Origin: Chitinophaga eiseniae
GTDB lineage: Bacteria > Bacteroidota > Bacteroidia > Chitinophagales > Chitinophagaceae
DNA length: 64,000 nucleotides
Direction of reading: 5' to 3'
Assembly (NCBI RefSeq): GCF_900167135.1
Contig: NZ_FUWZ01000005.1
Coordinates: 505,003 to 569,002, forward strand
Both the position numbers and the translations under genes were made by a program. The notes beneath the pieces were generated by a model. That model searched no databases. It was not told where the DNA came from and saw nothing but the letters and a program-made list of their open reading frames with translations. Numbering within the stretch: the first letter of the stretch is position 1; each line of letters begins with the position of its first letter. Of the stretch, positions 39,327 through 48,190 are shown in pieces.

Positions 39327-40022
39327 TTAACGGAGGTATCCGCCTTTCTGCAGTACATCAGCCCATACGGCGTAGCCTTCCGGTTTCAGGTGAAGCCCGT
39401 CCATGGTGAGCTCTGCCCGCAGATGTTTGTCGGCGTCCAGGAAATGCGGATACAGGTCGATGATAGTGACGTGACTGCCTTTCAGCTGCCTGATCTGTTC
39501 ATTCAGCCAGAGGATGTGTTCATCTTTGCCGTAGTGATTTTTGAATTTATTGAAAGAGGCATTTACCGGCAGCAGGGTATAAAAATAGATCTGTGTTTTC
39601 TTCGATCCTTTGCGGATACGGCTGATGATCGTTTTGTAATTACGCAGGATCACGCTGTCGGGGATATTCCGGGATACGTCGTTGATACCGATGAGTACAA
39701 ATATTTTAGCGGGTTTGCCGGCAATGACTTCGTTGAGCCGTTCCAGTACCCCGAAGGTAATATCGCCGGAAATGCCTCTGTTGACCGCATTGGGCAGCGA
39801 CAGGAGGTTAGCCCAGTTGGTGCCGGCGGTAATGCTGTTGCCCAGGAAGACGAAATTTTTCCGGGTGATTTTTTCAGCGTTGAATTTCGCCACGAGCTCC
39901 TTGTATTTACCGGGGCGGTGGGTGCTGTCCCACGCAGGCGCCTGCGCCTGTAGGTTACCGGTGTAGAGCGTAAGGCTCAGAAAGGCTCCGGTGAGCCATT
40001 TGCAAAGTGAAAATGTTTTCAT
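39327..40022 (-). CDS. Secreted SGNH/GDSL-type hydrolase
   Basis: A 231-residue SGNH hydrolase with a signal peptide (ending TGNLQAQ). Block I is FLGNSITAGTNW (the Ser nucleophile in GNSI), block II SLPNAVNRGISGDIT, block III IGINDVSRNIP (the Asn), and block V DGLHLKPEGY (Asp-xx-His). All four catalytic residues are present. Such enzymes deacetylate glycans or hydrolyse lipids or esters; substrate is not deducible. It is alone, downstream of an AT-rich promoter region. Confidence 0.9.
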   Translation of the reverse strand: MKTFSLCKWLTGAFLSLTLYTGNLQAQAPAWDSTHRPGKYKELVAKFNAEKITRKNFVFLGNSITAGTNWANLLSLPNAVNRGISGDITFGVLERLNEVIAGKPAKIFVLIGINDVSRNIPDSVILRNYKTIISRIRKGSKKTQIYFYTLLPVNASFNKFKNHYGKDEHILWLNEQIRQLKGSHVTIIDLYPHFLDADKHLRAELTMDGLHLKPEGYAVWADVLQKGGYLR

Positions 40023-40147
40023 AACGGCATCTTTATTTTATCGGGTGGTCATAGCCATCCGATAAAAATAGACACTGCGTTATAAAAATCCAATTGTTCC
40101 CTGGAACCAGTCCCGGATTTTGGGTCAGGAAAATGTATTTCATAACA

Positions 40148-40780
40148 TCAGTTTCGCAGATTTTTGATCACTGCCAGTTGTTCTTCCAGCGGATGCAGGG
40201 ACAGCCCGAAAGAATGCAGCCACTGCTGGCGTAGTTTTTCCCAGTTGGGGAAATGCTGGCTGGTATGATTGGTGCCGTTGATGGCGTCCAGGTACAGGGA
40301 GGCTTCCATGGCAGCCTGCTGGTCGAAATGCAGGTCGGGCCTTTTCAGGTAATAGTGCAGGTATTTGTCAAGGTACGCCACACTTTTTTCGTTGTTAAAG
40401 CTGGCCAGCACCAGTGTGTATGTACTGCCTACGCAAGACAGTTCGCTTTTCAGGAAGTGTGTACCGATAATATCCACCAGGTCGGTATACTGGTTGATCG
40501 CCGCGAAGTAGGCGCCTACTTTTTTGGCCGGCCAATGGGCATCTCCCAGTAATAAAGTTGTCAAGTCATGTGTGATCAATGATTTAACCCGGTAAAAAGG
40601 TTCGATCCATTCATCATTCCCGGAACAGACATTCATGTAGTAAGGCTTCACCCATTGTTGGTAGATAGCAGCGGGCAACTCAAAGCCATTTTCGTGTGAA
40701 GTCAGGCTGGCAAAGGGGGACAGGTGTCTGATAATAGCTCCGGCCGCGTGCAGGTCGGTCACTTGCTGCAAGTCATTCAT
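40148..40780 (-). CDS. DUF6000-like hypothetical protein
   Basis: A 210-residue soluble protein that resembles DUF6000: an aromatic N-terminal (AIYQQWVKPYYMNV) and the LYLDAINGTNHTS and YLDKYLHYYLKRPDLHFDQQAAM segments. The helical character and the YLDKYL/DLHFDQ words point to an alpha-helical protein often linked to toxin-immunity loci, but no toxin is adjacent here. I am only moderately sure of the family. It is divergent from the acyltransferase operon. Confidence 0.65.
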   Translation of the reverse strand: MNDLQQVTDLHAAGAIIRHLSPFASLTSHENGFELPAAIYQQWVKPYYMNVCSGNDEWIEPFYRVKSLITHDLTTLLLGDAHWPAKKVGAYFAAINQYTDLVDIIGTHFLKSELSCVGSTYTLVLASFNNEKSVAYLDKYLHYYLKRPDLHFDQQAAMEASLYLDAINGTNHTSQHFPNWEKLRQQWLHSFGLSLHPLEEQLAVIKNLRN

Positions 40781-41005
40781 GGTATAGGATAGCTTAATTG
40801 GGGGTAATTTACAGGGATTGCGTTAAAATAACAAGTGACAAGATGACGGTATGCTGCTTTACTTCACGGATACCCCCATACGCAGGCGATGAAGAGGCAG
40901 GTTGTTGTCAAAACTCCCCTGAGTGGTAAAGACCTTTAAGTGCTGTACCGGGCGTTGGAGACACATTGTCTGTTGACCGCCCGAAACTGTCCACACGTCA
41001 AATAT

Positions 41006-41038
41006 CTTTTACCAGGGCGCCGTCAGCGGCTAGGTTTG
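41006..41038 (+). promoter_or_regulatory. Candidate promoter of the acyltransferase-LytS-LytTR operon
   Basis: TTTT (41007-41010), a 20-base spacer and TAGGTTTG (41031-41038, exact TAnnTTTG) lie 16 bases upstream of ATG 41055. The rest of the 274-base gap to the DUF6000 gene is unremarkable. Confidence 0.45.
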
Positions 41039-41054
41039 TGTAAAATTGATATTC

Positions 41055-42263
41055 ATGCAAACCTCCTCCCGACAAACTTATCTGGATTGGCTGCGGATCA
41101 TAGCCATCGCCGGCGTGCTCATTTTTCATTCCGCCATGCCCTATGTGGCTTACTGGGAATGGCATATCAAAAATAACGCTACCAGTCACGTATTACTGGA
41201 AATGAATGATTTCCTGCACCGGTTCCGAATGCCGCTGTTGTTCTTTATCTCCGGTACCGTAAGCTATTACATGCTGCAAAGCCGCAGCGGCAGCGGTTTC
41301 CTGGGGCTCAGGTTCCGCCGGCTTTTTGTTCCGCTGCTGCTGGGTATATTGGTGATTGTGCCGCCACAGGTGTACCTGGAGCGCGTGACGCAGGGCTATA
41401 AGGGCAATTTCTGGCAGTTTTATGCGGAGATGTTCCGTACCGGCGCCTATCCCAAAGGCAATATGAGCTGGCATCATCTCTGGTTTATCTGTTACCTGCT
41501 GGTGTATGATATCCTGTGTGCTCCTTTGTTTGTCTGGTGGACATCTCCCGCAGGGAAAAAATGGCTCCAAAAGCTCAACCGGCTGGCCTCCGGCAAATGG
41601 ATCTACCTGTTGATGGCGCCCAGTGCGATCTCACACGCTTTTCTGGCCCGTATGTTCGGTGCTACCAACGACCTGGTCCACGATTATGCCTATTTCCCTT
41701 ATTGGATGTTATACCTGATAGCCGGTTTTGTCTGTATCGCCAATCCCTTGCTGATGGACAGCCTGGAACGCAACCGGCGGAGCTCTTTTGCCGTGGCGTT
41801 CGTGAGCATTATCATCATTAACTATTTCCGGTGGAACGGGCTGGAGCCGGCACACGGCTGGCCGGGATGGACCGGCTGGTGTTATACCGCGCTGGCGGTG
41901 GTCAGTGCCTGGATGTGGGTGTTTACCGCTGTAGGGTATGGCAAACGGTATCTCAACCGGAAGAGCCGGGTGCTGGCGTATGCCAACGAAGCGGTGTACC
42001 CGTTTTATATACTGCACCAGACGGTGATCGTCATATTGACCTACTACCTGTCCACCTTGCAGGAAGACATCGGGCTGAAATATATTTTTACCGTCGTGGT
42101 GACTTTCATGATAAGTATGAGTATCTTTCATCTGTTTATCCGGCCTTACGCGCCGATGCGCTTTCTGTTCGGCATGAAGCCGGCCGCTGGCCGGCAGGTC
42201 AAAACAACAACGGAAACGGTGGATAATCCCGCCTTACAACCACACACAGTACCGCTGACATGA
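41055..42263 (+). CDS. Acyltransferase-3 family membrane protein
   Basis: A 402-residue membrane acyltransferase with about ten transmembrane segments. Typical AT3 features are DWLRIIAIAGVLIFHSAM (conserved R and catalytic His), RFRMPLLFFISGTVSYYML and the SWHHLWFICYLLVYD loop. Members acylate sugars, glucans (OpgC) or cell-wall glycans from the inner membrane. The frame starts with TTG 41046; the ATG at 41055 is preferred. The last codons overlap the next gene (ATGA), which places it in one operon with a LytS/LytTR pair. Confidence 0.88.
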   Translation: MQTSSRQTYLDWLRIIAIAGVLIFHSAMPYVAYWEWHIKNNATSHVLLEMNDFLHRFRMPLLFFISGTVSYYMLQSRSGSGFLGLRFRRLFVPLLLGILVIVPPQVYLERVTQGYKGNFWQFYAEMFRTGAYPKGNMSWHHLWFICYLLVYDILCAPLFVWWTSPAGKKWLQKLNRLASGKWIYLLMAPSAISHAFLARMFGATNDLVHDYAYFPYWMLYLIAGFVCIANPLLMDSLERNRRSSFAVAFVSIIIINYFRWNGLEPAHGWPGWTGWCYTALAVVSAWMWVFTAVGYGKRYLNRKSRVLAYANEAVYPFYILHQTVIVILTYYLSTLQEDIGLKYIFTVVVTFMISMSIFHLFIRPYAPMRFLFGMKPAAGRQVKTTTETVDNPALQPHTVPLT

Positions 42264-43306
42264 GGTTCTTTATGAAATATATATTCCCCCCGTTATATGG
42301 ACTGCTGGCGTATTTTACCATCCGCCTGCTGGCGGATTCTGTATCGGGGATGCTGTTCTGGCGGCGGTCCTGGACGTTGAACGGCATAGAGATGGCGTTC
42401 AGTGCCATCATGGGCTATGTGTTCATCTGGGCATATAATCGCCTGTTTGCCTATTATGACAGGCGCTGGCAGCACGATTTTTCTTCCAAACGGATCGGGC
42501 AGGAGGTGCTGGGCGTTTTTCTGATCAACCTGCTGGTACAGAATATCTTCCTGACTCCCATGGTAGCGCTGACGGACGACGGGCTGCAATGGTACGACCT
42601 GGTAGATGTGAACCTGATCCCCCTGTTTTATGCGTTGATTTATTACGGCGTAAGGAGGAGCCATCTTTATTTTCAGGCCTATGTGCAGAACCGGCTGCAA
42701 CTGGAGAAAATCACCAACGATAAACTTGAGACAGAACTGAAATTCCTGCGGGCGCAATATCATCCGCATTTCCTGTTCAACGCGCTGAACACCATCTATT
42801 TTCAGATGGACGACGATGTAGTGGCCGCCAAAAAAACAGTGGAGCAGTTTGCAGACCTGCTGCGGTACCAGCTGTACGACCAGCAGGAGATGGTAGGTAT
42901 TCAACAGGAGATACAATATATGCAACGGTTTATCGATCTGCAGAAGATACGTTCCTCTCCCCGGTTACGGCTGCAGCTGCATTTCGACGAACAGTTGCAG
43001 GACGAAAAAGTGTATCCGTTACTGTTCCTTCCGCTGGTGGAGAACGCTTTTAAATACATCGGCGGCGATTACCTCTTGCAGCTGGAGCTGCGCAAGCAAG
43101 GAGCGGATATTTGTTTTCTTGTGCAGAACTCCATCCCTGCCGCAGCGCCGGAGATAGAGGGGCTGCCGGTAGCGCGGGAAAAAGGCATCGGGCTGGAGAA
43201 CCTGCAGCGGCGGCTGGAGCTACTGTATCAGGACAGGCATTATTTTTCTGCGGGCATAAAAGAACAACAATTTGTAGCTGAATTAAAACTTACTTTACCA
43301 CCATGA
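42260..43306 (+). CDS. LytS-type sensor histidine kinase
   Basis: A 348-residue kinase of the HisKA_7TM/His_kinase type. The N-terminal part (about 1-135) has four membrane segments; the kinase core has the phospho-acceptor His in QYHPHFLFNALNTIYFQMD, then LVENAFKYIGGDY (N box) and REKGIGLENLQRRLELLY (G box). It should phosphorylate the LytTR regulator encoded next. It overlaps both neighbours by ATGA, so acyltransferase, kinase and regulator are one operon. The signal sensed is unknown. Confidence 0.93.
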   Translation: MRFFMKYIFPPLYGLLAYFTIRLLADSVSGMLFWRRSWTLNGIEMAFSAIMGYVFIWAYNRLFAYYDRRWQHDFSSKRIGQEVLGVFLINLLVQNIFLTPMVALTDDGLQWYDLVDVNLIPLFYALIYYGVRRSHLYFQAYVQNRLQLEKITNDKLETELKFLRAQYHPHFLFNALNTIYFQMDDDVVAAKKTVEQFADLLRYQLYDQQEMVGIQQEIQYMQRFIDLQKIRSSPRLRLQLHFDEQLQDEKVYPLLFLPLVENAFKYIGGDYLLQLELRKQGADICFLVQNSIPAAAPEIEGLPVAREKGIGLENLQRRLELLYQDRHYFSAGIKEQQFVAELKLTLPP

Positions 43307-44013
43307 ACCCTGTAACCATACGTTGTGTGATCACGGACGATGAGCCGCTTGCTGCCAAAGGTATCATGGGATATGCAGCACGGACAGGCTTCCTGGACGT
43401 GGTAGCTGTTTGTGAAGATGCGGTGCAGTTGAACGCCGTATTAAAACAACAGCCGGTAGACCTGTTGCTGCTGGATATTGAAATGCCTTATATCTCCGGT
43501 ATCGAATTTTTGAAAAATTACCCGCAGCCGCCGAAGGTGATTTTCACTACCGCCTATGAACGTTATGCCATGCAGGGTTTTGAGCTAGATGTACTGGACT
43601 ACCTGCTGAAACCTATCTCTTTTGAGCGTTTTCTCAAGGCGGCCAACAAAGCGTACGATTATTTTGCAGCGCAGCACACGCAGCTGTCTCCCTATTTTTT
43701 TATAAAGGCAGAAAAAAAGCTGGAGAAAGTGTTGTACCAGGACATCCTCTTCGTGGAGGCATTGGAGAACTACGTGGCCGTATATACGACGGACAAAAAA
43801 ATACTCACCCATGCCACGCTGAAGTCCGTCATAGAGATGCTGCCGGCCCAGCAGTTTATACAACCGCATAAATCCTACGTGGTCAATATGCAACACATCG
43901 GCGCTATTGAAGGGAATATCCTGCACGTGGGTCCTTTTCAGGTGCCTATCAGTAAATACCAGAAAGAAGAAGTGCTGGAGAAGATTATCAACAACCGGCT
44001 GCTCCGGAAATAG
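43303..44013 (+). CDS. LytTR-family response regulator
   Basis: A 236-residue regulator. The receiver domain (about 1-120) has the acidic pair ITDDEP, phospho-acceptor Asp57 in LLLDIEMPYISG and the Lys in LLKPISF. The C-terminal LytTR DNA-binding domain (about 135-236) has YQDILFVEALENYVAVY and HKSYVVNMQHI. It overlaps the kinase gene by 4 bases (ATGA). It is expected to regulate its own operon and further genes. Confidence 0.95.
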   Translation: MNPVTIRCVITDDEPLAAKGIMGYAARTGFLDVVAVCEDAVQLNAVLKQQPVDLLLLDIEMPYISGIEFLKNYPQPPKVIFTTAYERYAMQGFELDVLDYLLKPISFERFLKAANKAYDYFAAQHTQLSPYFFIKAEKKLEKVLYQDILFVEALENYVAVYTTDKKILTHATLKSVIEMLPAQQFIQPHKSYVVNMQHIGAIEGNILHVGPFQVPISKYQKEEVLEKIINNRLLRK

Positions 44014-44077
44014 ACCGCCGGATGACTGACCTTGTTACAACTGGCACCGCAATTGAGGCTTTTCCCTAAAAAGGGTT

Positions 44078-44650
44078 ATGAAAAAGCTTTGTATCCCTGT
44101 GTTGGCTATTATATTGATGGCTTGCGGGCAACAGTCGAAACCGGCACAGGAAGAAAAACATGACAGTACCGCTGCGGCACCGGAAACAGTTGAGCCGGTG
44201 GATGAACGGAGTTTTGTGGGGCACATGGCAGCGTCTGATCTTAAAGAGATCCGGCTGGGAGAACTGGCTGCTCAGAAAGCAAAAAATGAAAGGGTGAAAA
44301 AATTCGGTGCTGATATTGTCAAAGAGCGCACCGCTTCCACCTTACAGCTGCAGGAGATAGCCCGTCAGGAAGGGGCTGCGCTGGCACCTGAACTAAGCCG
44401 GGACGACCAGGATGAAATAGCGTTGTTGCGTGACCGTGACAATATGGACCGGGCATATATTAAACGCATGGTACAGGAACAGAAGCGGACGGTCCGGCGG
44501 TTACAACAATATACCAATGCAAAAGACACCGCCATCAGTGCTTATGTTAAAAGAACGTTACCAGTGGCCAGTGCCCGTTATGACGAGGCAATCCAGATCC
44601 TCGAAGATATGCGTAAGCAGATGAACAACAGAGATATCTCCCACGACTGA
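44078..44650 (+). CDS. DUF4142 lipoprotein
   Basis: A 190-residue DUF4142 protein. The signal peptide ends in a lipobox (IILMAC, Cys at 13). The ferritin-like helical DUF4142 domain (about 50-185) has RLGELAAQKAKNERVKKFGADIVKERT. Function of the family is unknown, though it is common in outer-membrane fractions. It follows the LytTR gene after 64 bases on the same strand and may share its transcript. Confidence 0.9.
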   Translation: MKKLCIPVLAIILMACGQQSKPAQEEKHDSTAAAPETVEPVDERSFVGHMAASDLKEIRLGELAAQKAKNERVKKFGADIVKERTASTLQLQEIARQEGAALAPELSRDDQDEIALLRDRDNMDRAYIKRMVQEQKRTVRRLQQYTNAKDTAISAYVKRTLPVASARYDEAIQILEDMRKQMNNRDISHD

Positions 44651-44706
44651 CGGAAGAGATTGTCAGGAGTTCACATCCGGTATATATTGGTTTACGGTGA
44701 ATTAAC

Positions 44707-45204
44707 TTATTTCATTTTGGTACCCAGATAACTTCTGCCTTCGGCGAGATGATTGATAGCGTCCGCCATCCGTTGAATCCGGGCATCGGGCACACTGACT
44801 TCCATCAGCCACTGCAGGCACTTTTCCTGTTCAGCTGCCGGCATCGCCTGAAAATTGCGCAGGGCGGCCGGTTCGTCATGCAGGCATTCCAGGAAATCAT
44901 TGGGGATGATCTCTTTGGTTTGCTGACCCACGGGATATAATATTAGCCTGACCTGTTCGCCGGCTTCTTTTTTGATCTGTTTGCGGATGGCCGCTTTTAC
45001 CGGCAGCATCATCACGCCTTTTTTGAAGGGCATGAGATTACACGGGGGCAGTTCATATTGATCAATGAAGCCACGGACCTTGCGCATACCAAAGTAGCCT
45101 TTGCCGCTTTTGGGCAGGTCCGGCAGGCGGATGAAAGTCCATCCGCCTTTGCCGTCGAAGCGTTCGAGTAAGAGGTCCTGATCGATCAGGGGGGAAATTT
45201 CCAT
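44707..45204 (-). CDS. YdeI/OmpD-associated family protein with DUF1905 domain
   Basis: A 165-residue protein. The N-terminal DUF1905 domain (about 10-90) has GKGGWTFIRLPDLPKSG, RKVRGFIDQYEL and MLPVKAAIRKQI. The C-terminal OmdA/YdeI-like part (about 105-155) reads PNDFLECLHDEPAALRNFQ, then CLQWLMEVSVPDARIQRM. The family is loosely linked to resistance to peptides and bacteriocins; its reaction is unknown. It follows the small membrane protein gene after 6 bases, so the two are an operon. Confidence 0.88.
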   Translation of the reverse strand: MEISPLIDQDLLLERFDGKGGWTFIRLPDLPKSGKGYFGMRKVRGFIDQYELPPCNLMPFKKGVMMLPVKAAIRKQIKKEAGEQVRLILYPVGQQTKEIIPNDFLECLHDEPAALRNFQAMPAAEQEKCLQWLMEVSVPDARIQRMADAINHLAEGRSYLGTKMK

Positions 45205-45210
45205 ATTTTG

Positions 45211-45507
45211 TTATCTCTTGTTGGCCGCGGCGCTGTTTATCCGGGACGACCGTGCCTTGTCGGCCTGTGCTTCCCTGACAGCCTTATTGTTAATCCAGGT
45301 TGCCAGCAAAAGTAGTATTCCAAATAAGAGTAGTAGCGTTCCAATGATTTTAACGATGCGTTCAAAAAAACTGGTAGCCAGTGCTTTATTGTAGCTACTA
45401 TAGTGTTGCAGCCCACCCGGGCCGCGCCTGTTGAACCGGTTCCGTCCCACGTACCACCGCGCGGACAATCCAATAATGATCAGCAAGATAGCAATTGTAG
45501 TTACCAT
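45211..45507 (-). CDS. Small two-TM membrane protein, 98 aa
   Basis: A 98-residue protein with two transmembrane helices (about 3-17 and 53-72) joined by a basic loop with RNRFNRRGPGGLQHYSSY, a pattern shared by small Bacteroidota proteins that I recall being labelled as transporter subunits without proof. It has a basic, Ala-rich tail. Function unknown. It is 6 bases upstream of the YdeI/DUF1905 gene. Confidence 0.75.
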   Translation of the reverse strand: MVTTIAILLIIIGLSARWYVGRNRFNRRGPGGLQHYSSYNKALATSFFERIVKIIGTLLLLFGILLLLATWINNKAVREAQADKARSSRINSAAANKR

Positions 45508-45630
45508 AACAATAATTTGAGGGAATCTAAATTTACTGATTTATTGGTTAACAGGCGATAGGTACAGTAACACGATAAGAATCCCCGATGTGTCAACAGC
45601 GGGGAGGCGTGGTGGAGAGGTGACAAGGTT

Positions 45631-46458
45631 TTACCGCAGGAATTCCAGCACCTTCCGGTTAAATGTTTCCTTCAGCTCCACATTGGACAGGTGTACCGCC
45701 GGCAGCATGACCAGCCGGGCATCCGGGATGGCTTCAGCGAGATAGGCGCTGTGCTCCGGTAATGTCACCGTATCATTATCGCCACCGATGACCAGCGTCT
45801 GATGGTGGATCAGCTGCGCTGTTGTACGCAGATCGCCATCGCGTACGGCGGCAAAAGAGCCCGCCAGCCCGGTCGGAGACATGCCCAGAATCACTTTCCG
45901 GAATGGTGCGATGCGGGGATCTTCGGCGTTGATCATGGCGGTGGGAAACCAGTTGTGGATAAACATGTTTTCAAATGCGGCCATGTCCGGCTGCTGTCTC
46001 AGGGAGCGGATACTGTTATTAAAACCTTCCTGCGGGCCGAGATGAGCGGCAGTATGCGCCAATATCAGTTTATCTATCCGTTCCGGTGCATGTGTGGCAA
46101 TATACTGGGCGATAAACCCGCCGAGGGAGAGACCCAGGAAATGCACCCGTTCAATGCCGAGGTGGTCCAATAGTTCGATAACGTCGAGGGACATACGGCT
46201 AAGGGAGTAATCGCCGGCCGGAGCGTCGGAAGCGCCGTTGCCCCTGGTATCGAAACGCAGTACCCGGAAATAAGGGCTGAAGGCTGCTATCTGTGTGTCC
46301 CACATATGATAGTTGGTGGCAATGGAATTGGAAAATACCAGTACCGGGCTGCCGGCGTCGCCATCCAGCCGGTAGGCAATGTGTACGCCGTCGCCTGTAG
46401 TGAAATATTGTTGTTGGCCTGTAATGACGCCGGCGGCTGTGCTAAGTGTATTGTTCAT
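45631..46458 (-). CDS. Alpha/beta hydrolase, 3-oxoadipate enol-lactonase-like
   Basis: A 275-residue alpha/beta hydrolase. The nucleophile elbow is LGLSLGGFIA (Ser), the acid is in VIGGDNDTVT (Asp) and the His is in LPAVHLSNVE. Overall shape (RLDGDAGSPVLVFSNSIATNYHMWD) matches PcaD-type 3-oxoadipate enol-lactonases, but no other beta-ketoadipate pathway gene is in the window, so the substrate is uncertain. The gene is divergent from an AraC regulator 97 bases away. Confidence 0.85.
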   Translation of the reverse strand: MNNTLSTAAGVITGQQQYFTTGDGVHIAYRLDGDAGSPVLVFSNSIATNYHMWDTQIAAFSPYFRVLRFDTRGNGASDAPAGDYSLSRMSLDVIELLDHLGIERVHFLGLSLGGFIAQYIATHAPERIDKLILAHTAAHLGPQEGFNNSIRSLRQQPDMAAFENMFIHNWFPTAMINAEDPRIAPFRKVILGMSPTGLAGSFAAVRDGDLRTTAQLIHHQTLVIGGDNDTVTLPEHSAYLAEAIPDARLVMLPAVHLSNVELKETFNRKVLEFLR

Positions 46459-46479
46459 CGTTGTATGTTTTTTGTGTTA

Positions 46480-46491
46480 TTGACAAGTCAA
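46480..46491. promoter_or_regulatory. Palindrome in the hydrolase/AraC divergent promoter
   Basis: TTGACAAGTCAA is a perfect palindrome with a 2-base centre, in the 97-base gap between the hydrolase and AraC genes. A possible operator; short, so could be chance. Confidence 0.3.
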
Positions 46492-46555
46492 AATTAGGAC
46501 GGCCGGAACTGGCGGCGGAGGTATATCCCCGGGTTTATTCAGTATATTTACAGGC

Positions 46556-47422
46556 ATGGAAAAATTACTTTACCGGCCGTTTGATTTACAGGTGTCAGCA
46601 GAGGAGCAGTGGGAGAAGCGCCCGCTGGTGTATCACTTTTTTGAGATTGTGCATATACTGGAAGGCAGTGGCTCGCGGGAAGTAAACCTGAATAAGCTGT
46701 CTTACGCCAAAGGAGATACTTTTCTTTTTACCCCGTTGGACTGCAGGGGATTTCTCAGTGAAACGCCCACCCGTTTCTGTTCGATCCGTTTCTCGGAAAT
46801 ATTTATCTCCCAATATAAACAGGCGCAGGACCAGGAGCGTGCGCTTCGGTGGCTGAAGCAACTGGAGCATATTTTCTTTCAGCATAACCGTTTTCAGTGT
46901 ATACAGATTACCGATCCGGGCGACCATCGTATTGTCGGGCAACTGATCCACAGTATGATAGAAGAGCATGACCAGCAGAAAGACCACTACCAGGAAAACA
47001 TGCAGCATTTTATCTCCCTGTTGCTTAACATCCTGGCCCGCAATGTGGCCGACAGCACCCGGGAAGGAGCCCGTGATGCGGAAGAGCCGCTGATCAACAA
47101 AATGCTGGTGCACATCCATACGCACATAGGTGAGCCGGACCGGTTAAAGATGGAGTTTCTGGCCGCCAGTTTTCACTTGTCGGCCAACTATGTGAGTGAA
47201 TACTTCAAGAAGTTTACCGGTGTGGGGCTGCAGCAGTACATCAGCCAATACAGGATGAAGCTGGTGGAACAGCGGTTGCTCAACAGCGCGCTGACGATCG
47301 GGCAGATCGCCGATGAGTTCGGGTTTACCGATGAGAGCCATCTCAACAGGGTGTTCAGAAAACAACATGGCGTGAGTCCTACTGTTTTCCGTAAACCGGC
47401 GGTGAAAGGAGTTGTTGCCTGA
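46556..47422 (+). CDS. AraC-family regulator, paralogue of the 33376 gene
   Basis: A 288-residue AraC regulator. The sensor half has YHFFEIVHILEGSGSREVNL and KGDTFLFTPLDCRGFLSE, cupin-like; the DNA-binding domain (about 185-280) has NYVSEYFKKFTGVGLQQYI and IGQIADEFGFTDESHLNRVFRKQHGV. It clearly resembles the protein at 33376 in both halves, so the two are paralogues. It is divergent from the alpha/beta hydrolase gene and probably controls it. Confidence 0.9.
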   Translation: MEKLLYRPFDLQVSAEEQWEKRPLVYHFFEIVHILEGSGSREVNLNKLSYAKGDTFLFTPLDCRGFLSETPTRFCSIRFSEIFISQYKQAQDQERALRWLKQLEHIFFQHNRFQCIQITDPGDHRIVGQLIHSMIEEHDQQKDHYQENMQHFISLLLNILARNVADSTREGARDAEEPLINKMLVHIHTHIGEPDRLKMEFLAASFHLSANYVSEYFKKFTGVGLQQYISQYRMKLVEQRLLNSALTIGQIADEFGFTDESHLNRVFRKQHGVSPTVFRKPAVKGVVA

Positions 47423-47488
47423 TCGTAGCTTATCAGAAGAAGTATCATTCCTGCTTCGCAGGACGTTATTTGTATTTTTTGCGTAAAA

Positions 47489-48124
47489 ATGAAGAAGGTG
47501 TCTGTAGACCAAAACCTGTATTATATTCCCGCTTCTCTTTCTGTACATGATATCATTCATCAGGCGGAATCAGACCCGGATGAAATGCCGTGGGTAAACG
47601 GTGTTCCTGTAAAGGAACAGATTCATATCGAAGCCTATCAACCGCAATGGCCGGTATTATTTGAACAGCTGAAAGCCGGGGTGCAGCAGGCACTTGGAGA
47701 TACCGCCTTGCATATAGAACATGTTGGCTCCACCGCTGTGGAGCAGTTGCCTGCCAAACCGGTGATAGACATAGATGTGATAGTGGCTGATTCAGCTGAC
47801 GAAGCCGCCTATGCTCCGGCGCTGGAGGCGCTTGGCTACCGGCTGGAGGTGCGGGAGCCTACGTGGTATCAGCACCGTATGTTCCGGCTGGAGCATCCGC
47901 GGGTGAACCTGCATGTTTTCAGTCCCGAGTGTCCTGAGGCGGTGCGGCATATCCTGTTCCGCAACTGGCTCCGCCAGCATCCGGAGGACCGTGAGCGTTA
48001 TGCTGCCATTAAGTATGAAGCGGCCAGTGGAGTAGAGAACGCGGGTGACTACAATAAGAAAAAGAACGCTGTGGTAAAAGCTATTTATGACCGGATGTAC
48101 CGGGCGTTGGGACTGGTGGAATAA
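47489..48124 (+). CDS. GrpB-family nucleotidyltransferase-like protein
   Basis: A 211-residue GrpB (UPF0157) protein with a 45-residue N-terminal extension. The nucleotidyltransferase-like core reads ALHIEHVGSTAVEQLPAKPV then IDIDVIVADS, with the GS and Asp residues typical of the fold, and LRQHPEDRERYAAIK later. Family function is unknown; a link to dephospho-CoA kinase has been noted elsewhere. The extension (MKKVSVDQNLYYIPASLSV) has no clear motif. It is convergent with a lipoprotein gene across a terminator. Confidence 0.85.
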   Translation: MKKVSVDQNLYYIPASLSVHDIIHQAESDPDEMPWVNGVPVKEQIHIEAYQPQWPVLFEQLKAGVQQALGDTALHIEHVGSTAVEQLPAKPVIDIDVIVADSADEAAYAPALEALGYRLEVREPTWYQHRMFRLEHPRVNLHVFSPECPEAVRHILFRNWLRQHPEDRERYAAIKYEAASGVENAGDYNKKKNAVVKAIYDRMYRALGLVE

Positions 48125-48130
48125 AGGCGG

Positions 48131-48169
48131 AAAAAATAGCCGGTATGAAAGCACACTTCATACCGGCTA
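48131..48169 (-). terminator. Rho-independent terminator
   Basis: TAGCCGGTATGAA (48137-48149) pairs perfectly with TTCATACCGGCTA (48157-48169). On the minus strand it is followed by TTTTTT (48131-48136), so it mainly terminates the lipoprotein gene at 48191; it may also serve grpB. Confidence 0.85.
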
Positions 48170-48190
48170 CCACTACTTCCGGATTGATTA

